Shown here in pieces: positions 61,402 through 64,000 of a stretch of 64,000 nucleotides of DNA. Where the stretch lies: positions 215,041 to 279,040 of the forward strand of contig DELY01000044.1 of assembly GCA_002354655.1 (NCBI GenBank). The letters are read 5' to 3'. The notes under the pieces were generated by a model. It searched no databases, had not been told where the DNA came from, and saw only the letters and a program-made list of their open reading frames with translations. The translations under genes and the position numbers were made by a program. Source of the stretch: Pseudomonas sp. UBA2684 (GTDB lineage Bacteria; Pseudomonadota; Gammaproteobacteria; Pseudomonadales; Pseudomonadaceae). How positions within the stretch are numbered: position 1 is the stretch's first letter; the number at the start of each line of letters is the position of its first letter.

Positions 61402-62892
61402 TCAGCGCCCGATGGGATAAATGATCGATTTCTCCTCGGTGAACTCCCTCAGCCAATCCGGGCCGAACTCTCGGCCGATGCCCGAGCGTTTGTAGCCGCC
61501 GATCGGCGCGTAGGGCATCTTGCCGCCACCACCGTTGAGGTAGACGCTGCCGGCGCGGATACGCCGGGCCATCTGGTAGGCGGTCGCGGCGTCGGCTGTG
61601 GCGATGCCGCCGTTGAGGCCGTAGCGCGAGTCGTTGGCGATGGCGATGGCCTCTTCGTCCGTGTCGAAGCCGATGGTCACGCCGACCGGGCCGAAGATTT
61701 CCTCTTGGGCAATGCTCATGTCGTTGCGCACGTCATCGAACAAGGTGATGTCGCTAAAAAAGCCCTTGGCCAATCCCGCTGGGCGGCCACCACCGCACAC
61801 CAGGGTCGCCCCAGCATCGCGCCCACTGGCGACGAAATGCTCGACCTTGCCGCGCTGCGACTCACGAATCAGTGGCCCCATCACCACGCTGGGGTCGGCT
61901 GGGTTACCGATCTTCATCTGGCTGGCCACGGCCTTGGCGATCTGCACGAACTGCTCGCGCACCGAGTTGTGCACCACGAAGCGCGTGAGCAAGGCACAGC
62001 CCTGGCCCGCATTCACCGTCAGCCCGGCGATGGCGCCCAAGGCGGTGGCCTGGATATCGGCATCCGGGCGCACGATCAACGCGGACTTGCCGCCCAACTC
62101 CAGGTGCACGCGTTTCAGGGTGGCGGCTGCCTGGGACATGATGCTCACGCCAACCGCTTCGGAGCCGGTAAAAGACACCATGTCCACCCGCGGGTCGCTG
62201 CTCAGCAAACTACCGACCTCGGCCCCGCCCGTGACAATGTTCAGCACGCCCTTGGGCAGGCCGATTTCTTCAGCGATCAGGCCGAACAACAGCGCCGAAT
62301 ACGGCGTGAACGGCGATGGTTTAAGCACCAACGTGTTGCCCGCCAGCAGGGCCGGAAACACCTTGGCCAGGTTGAGCAGAAACGGAAAGTTGTAGCCGGT
62401 GATACCCGCTACCACGCCGATAGGCTCGCGCTCGATACTGCCGCTGCCGAGAATCATCGGCCCCGCCGGATTGAACGGATTGACCGTCGCGTCCACCGGA
62501 ATCTGTCGCGCGTCGTTGTGCAGCGACTGGTCGATGGCGGTGAGCACGTGGGCCAGCGGCATGTCCACCTGCATGGCGTAGGTGACGCCCTGTGAGCAGC
62601 CAACCTCGGCGATGATCAGTGCGGCGATCTGTTCGCGGCGCACCACCAGTGCACCGTGCATGCGGCGCATGTAGTCAGCCCGTTCGGCCATGCTCAAGCG
62701 GGGCCAGGGACCGTTGTCGAACGCTTGTCGTGCAGCGGCGATGGCGGCATCGGCGCTGACGCTATCGCCGACCGGCGCATGGCCGATCACCGCTTCGCTG
62801 GCCGGGTTGAGCACGGCCTCGCTGGCACCGTCGGCCGCCACCCAGGCACCGTCGATATAGAGTTTAGTCAGGTGGGTAAATGGAATACTCAT
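61402..62892 (-). CDS. Aldehyde dehydrogenase
   Basis: NAD(P)-dependent aldehyde oxidation, 496 residues. Catalytic C299 (AGQGCALL), E265 (LELGGKS), N168 (GYNFPF) and K191 (VLKPSPFTP) are all present. The ATG overlaps the stop of the GMC oxidoreductase gene as ATGA. The pair would turn an alcohol to an acid in two steps. In this setting that may be a diterpene alcohol or aldehyde feeding the CoA ligase. Confidence 0.95.
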   Translation of the reverse strand: MSIPFTHLTKLYIDGAWVAADGASEAVLNPASEAVIGHAPVGDSVSADAAIAAARQAFDNGPWPRLSMAERADYMRRMHGALVVRREQIAALIIAEVGCSQGVTYAMQVDMPLAHVLTAIDQSLHNDARQIPVDATVNPFNPAGPMILGSGSIEREPIGVVAGITGYNFPFLLNLAKVFPALLAGNTLVLKPSPFTPYSALLFGLIAEEIGLPKGVLNIVTGGAEVGSLLSSDPRVDMVSFTGSEAVGVSIMSQAAATLKRVHLELGGKSALIVRPDADIQATALGAIAGLTVNAGQGCALLTRFVVHNSVREQFVQIAKAVASQMKIGNPADPSVVMGPLIRESQRGKVEHFVASGRDAGATLVCGGGRPAGLAKGFFSDITLFDDVRNDMSIAQEEIFGPVGVTIGFDTDEEAIAIANDSRYGLNGGIATADAATAYQMARRIRAGSVYLNGGGGKMPYAPIGGYKRSGIGREFGPDWLREFTEEKSIIYPIGR

Positions 62893-64000
62893 GCGCCTAC
62901 CGCTCCTGCGACTTTCCCAGTGATGATTTCCGCGGCGCGCATGGCAATCGCCATGGCCGGCGCATTGGTGTTGCCCGAAATCAGGCAGGGCATGACCGAG
63001 GTATCGACCACACGAATGCCCTCGACCCCGCGCACGTTGAGTTGCGGATCGAGTACCGCATCGCGGTCGGTGCCCATGCGGCAGGTGCCGGAGACGTGAT
63101 AGGCGGTCTGCCCGTAGCGGCGGAAGGCGGCAAGGATCTCCTCATCACTTTCCACCTGCGGACCAGGCGTCAGCTCATGCACGATGAACGGTTTAAGCGC
63201 CGGCTCCGCGGCCAGACGGCGGAACCAACGGAACAGCGAGATGGCCGAACTGCGGTCGACTTCAGCACTCAGGTAGTTGGCGACGATCTGCGGCGGCATG
63301 GCCGGATCAGCCGACTGAATGCGGATCTCGCCCTGGCTTTGCGGGCGCAGGAAGTAGCCGCCGATAGTCAGGCCCGGCTGCTTGTCGATCATCACCTGGT
63401 TGCCGTCGCCGTCCATGGAAAACAGGCTGACGCCAATCTGCGCATCCGGGCGCTCCAACTCGGGACGGGTTTTCACGAAACCGCCGGCCTCATGCGCCGC
63501 GTGCGTCATCGGACCTTTCTTGCGCAGGAAGTACTGGATGACCGAACGCAGCAAGCCCACGCCGGCAAAGCAATGATTCAGGCTGCCGCGGGTGACCCGG
63601 TACTGCATGGCCATGTACACGTGTTCGCGCAGGTTGCGGCCCACGTCCGGTGCATCGCACACCAGGGCGATGCCATGCTGCTTAAGTAACTCGGCCGGGC
63701 CAACGCCAGACAGTTGTAGCAATTTCGGCGACTCGATGGCCCCCGCACACAACAGCACCTCGCGGCGCACGCCGAAGCGCAACGGGGCGGATGCGCGCTG
63801 GGCGTGCACAGCAACCGCACGGCGCTGGCGAAACTCGATGCGCTGCACGTCGGTGCCGGTCATCACCGTCAGGTTGGCACGACCGCGCACCGGGTCGAGA
63901 AATGCCTTGGCCGCGCTGAAACGCTGGCCGTTCCAAGTGGTTTGCGGCTGATAACCGAACCCGCCGTGGCTGACCGCATCGACATGGTTGGTATCGGCAA
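62889..64000 (-). CDS. GMC-family alcohol oxidoreductase, C-terminal part (cut by window edge)
   Basis: Open from the stop at 62889 to the window edge with no start, so at least 370 C-terminal residues are present. FAD-dependent glucose-methanol-choline oxidoreductase: the flavin signature CAGAIESPKLLQLSGVG, the substrate-domain end YHVSGTCRMGTDRDAV with the catalytic His, and VVDTSVMPCLISGNTNAPAM near the end. Such enzymes oxidise primary alcohols using a quinone or oxygen. Co-transcribed with the aldehyde dehydrogenase (4-base overlap). The substrate is unknown. Confidence 0.92.
   Translation of the reverse strand, partial: ADTNHVDAVSHGGFGYQPQTTWNGQRFSAAKAFLDPVRGRANLTVMTGTDVQRIEFRQRRAVAVHAQRASAPLRFGVRREVLLCAGAIESPKLLQLSGVGPAELLKQHGIALVCDAPDVGRNLREHVYMAMQYRVTRGSLNHCFAGVGLLRSVIQYFLRKKGPMTHAAHEAGGFVKTRPELERPDAQIGVSLFSMDGDGNQVMIDKQPGLTIGGYFLRPQSQGEIRIQSADPAMPPQIVANYLSAEVDRSSAISLFRWFRRLAAEPALKPFIVHELTPGPQVESDEEILAAFRRYGQTAYHVSGTCRMGTDRDAVLDPQLNVRGVEGIRVVDTSVMPCLISGNTNAPAMAIAMRAAEIITGKVAGAVGA

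Noticed and set aside
1-64000. tRNA, rRNA or CRISPR arrays
   Set aside because: I saw no tRNA-like arms, rRNA-like stretches or regularly spaced repeats. A covariance search would settle it.

Overview
The window looks like part of a large catabolic island from a Pseudomonas-like gammaproteobacterium. It is GC-rich, has strong AGGAG-type ribosome binding sites and many overlapping start/stop codons, and carries envelope families (DUF1302, DUF1329, MFS_3) and interspersed repeats typical of pseudomonads. The best overall reading is an abietane/resin-acid diterpenoid (dit/tdt-type) degradation cluster. That rests on the combination of a two-subunit Rieske dioxygenase, a [3Fe-4S]-type ferredoxin, a type I extradiol dioxygenase, an IclR regulator, a thiolase-like protein, FAH-family hydrolases, two closely related P450s and an acyl-CoA synthetase. 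This matches the dit clusters of Pseudomonas abietaniphila and Burkholderia xenovorans as I remember them; no search was run. Most of the roughly 55 genes fit one programme: activate the acid, oxidise the ring skeleton, open the aromatic ring, then finish by CoA-dependent beta-oxidation.

Layout. (1) 1-398: edge of a Cache-domain gene. (2) 459-12273, minus strand: a beta-oxidation block with a single acyl-CoA dehydrogenase, a crotonase, a two-subunit acyl-CoA dehydrogenase, an amidohydrolase, P450 no. 1, an AhpD-like protein, a thiolase, a hydroxyacyl-CoA dehydrogenase, an FAH hydrolase and a second amidohydrolase. (3) 12623-16284: TetR, divergent acyl-CoA synthetase, SDR. (4) 16391-28505: the ring-attack core, with DUF2889, Rieske beta and alpha subunits, FAH, SDR, DUF35 plus Cys-less thiolase, IclR, MFS, FAH, extradiol dioxygenase, SDR and ferredoxin. 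(5) 28824-36549: chemoreceptor, MFS carriers, a putidaredoxin-type ferredoxin and its reductase (likely P450 electron supply), and an NTF2-like protein. (6) 36601-47164: SDRs, a protein I do not recognise, P450 no. 2, a phytoene-desaturase-like flavoprotein, VOC proteins, TetR and an enoyl-CoA hydratase. (7) 47248-61289: an envelope module with an MMPL/RND exporter, a YCF48-like propeller and two copies of a DUF1329-DUF1302 pair, interrupted by SDR, glutathione peroxidase, LysR and AraC genes. (8) 61402-64000: aldehyde dehydrogenase and a GMC alcohol oxidoreductase cut by the window edge.

The most interesting result is a shared 23-bp imperfect inverted repeat (left half RACAC or RACAT, right half TGTTCA, TGTACA or TGTAAA, identical spacing). 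It lies in six separate promoter regions spread over 48 kb (6211, 16311, 19397, 21347, 28546, 54411), with two weaker copies at 7664 and 12406. It ties the Rieske, ferredoxin/extradiol, DUF35-thiolase, amidohydrolase and distal SDR operons into one apparent regulon. Other points of interest are the DUF35 plus Cys-less thiolase pair (a candidate retro-aldolase), a heteromeric acyl-CoA dehydrogenase, three SDRs without the catalytic tyrosine, a crotonase with an unusual acid pair, a 182-bp MITE-like element, and a duplicated envelope module.
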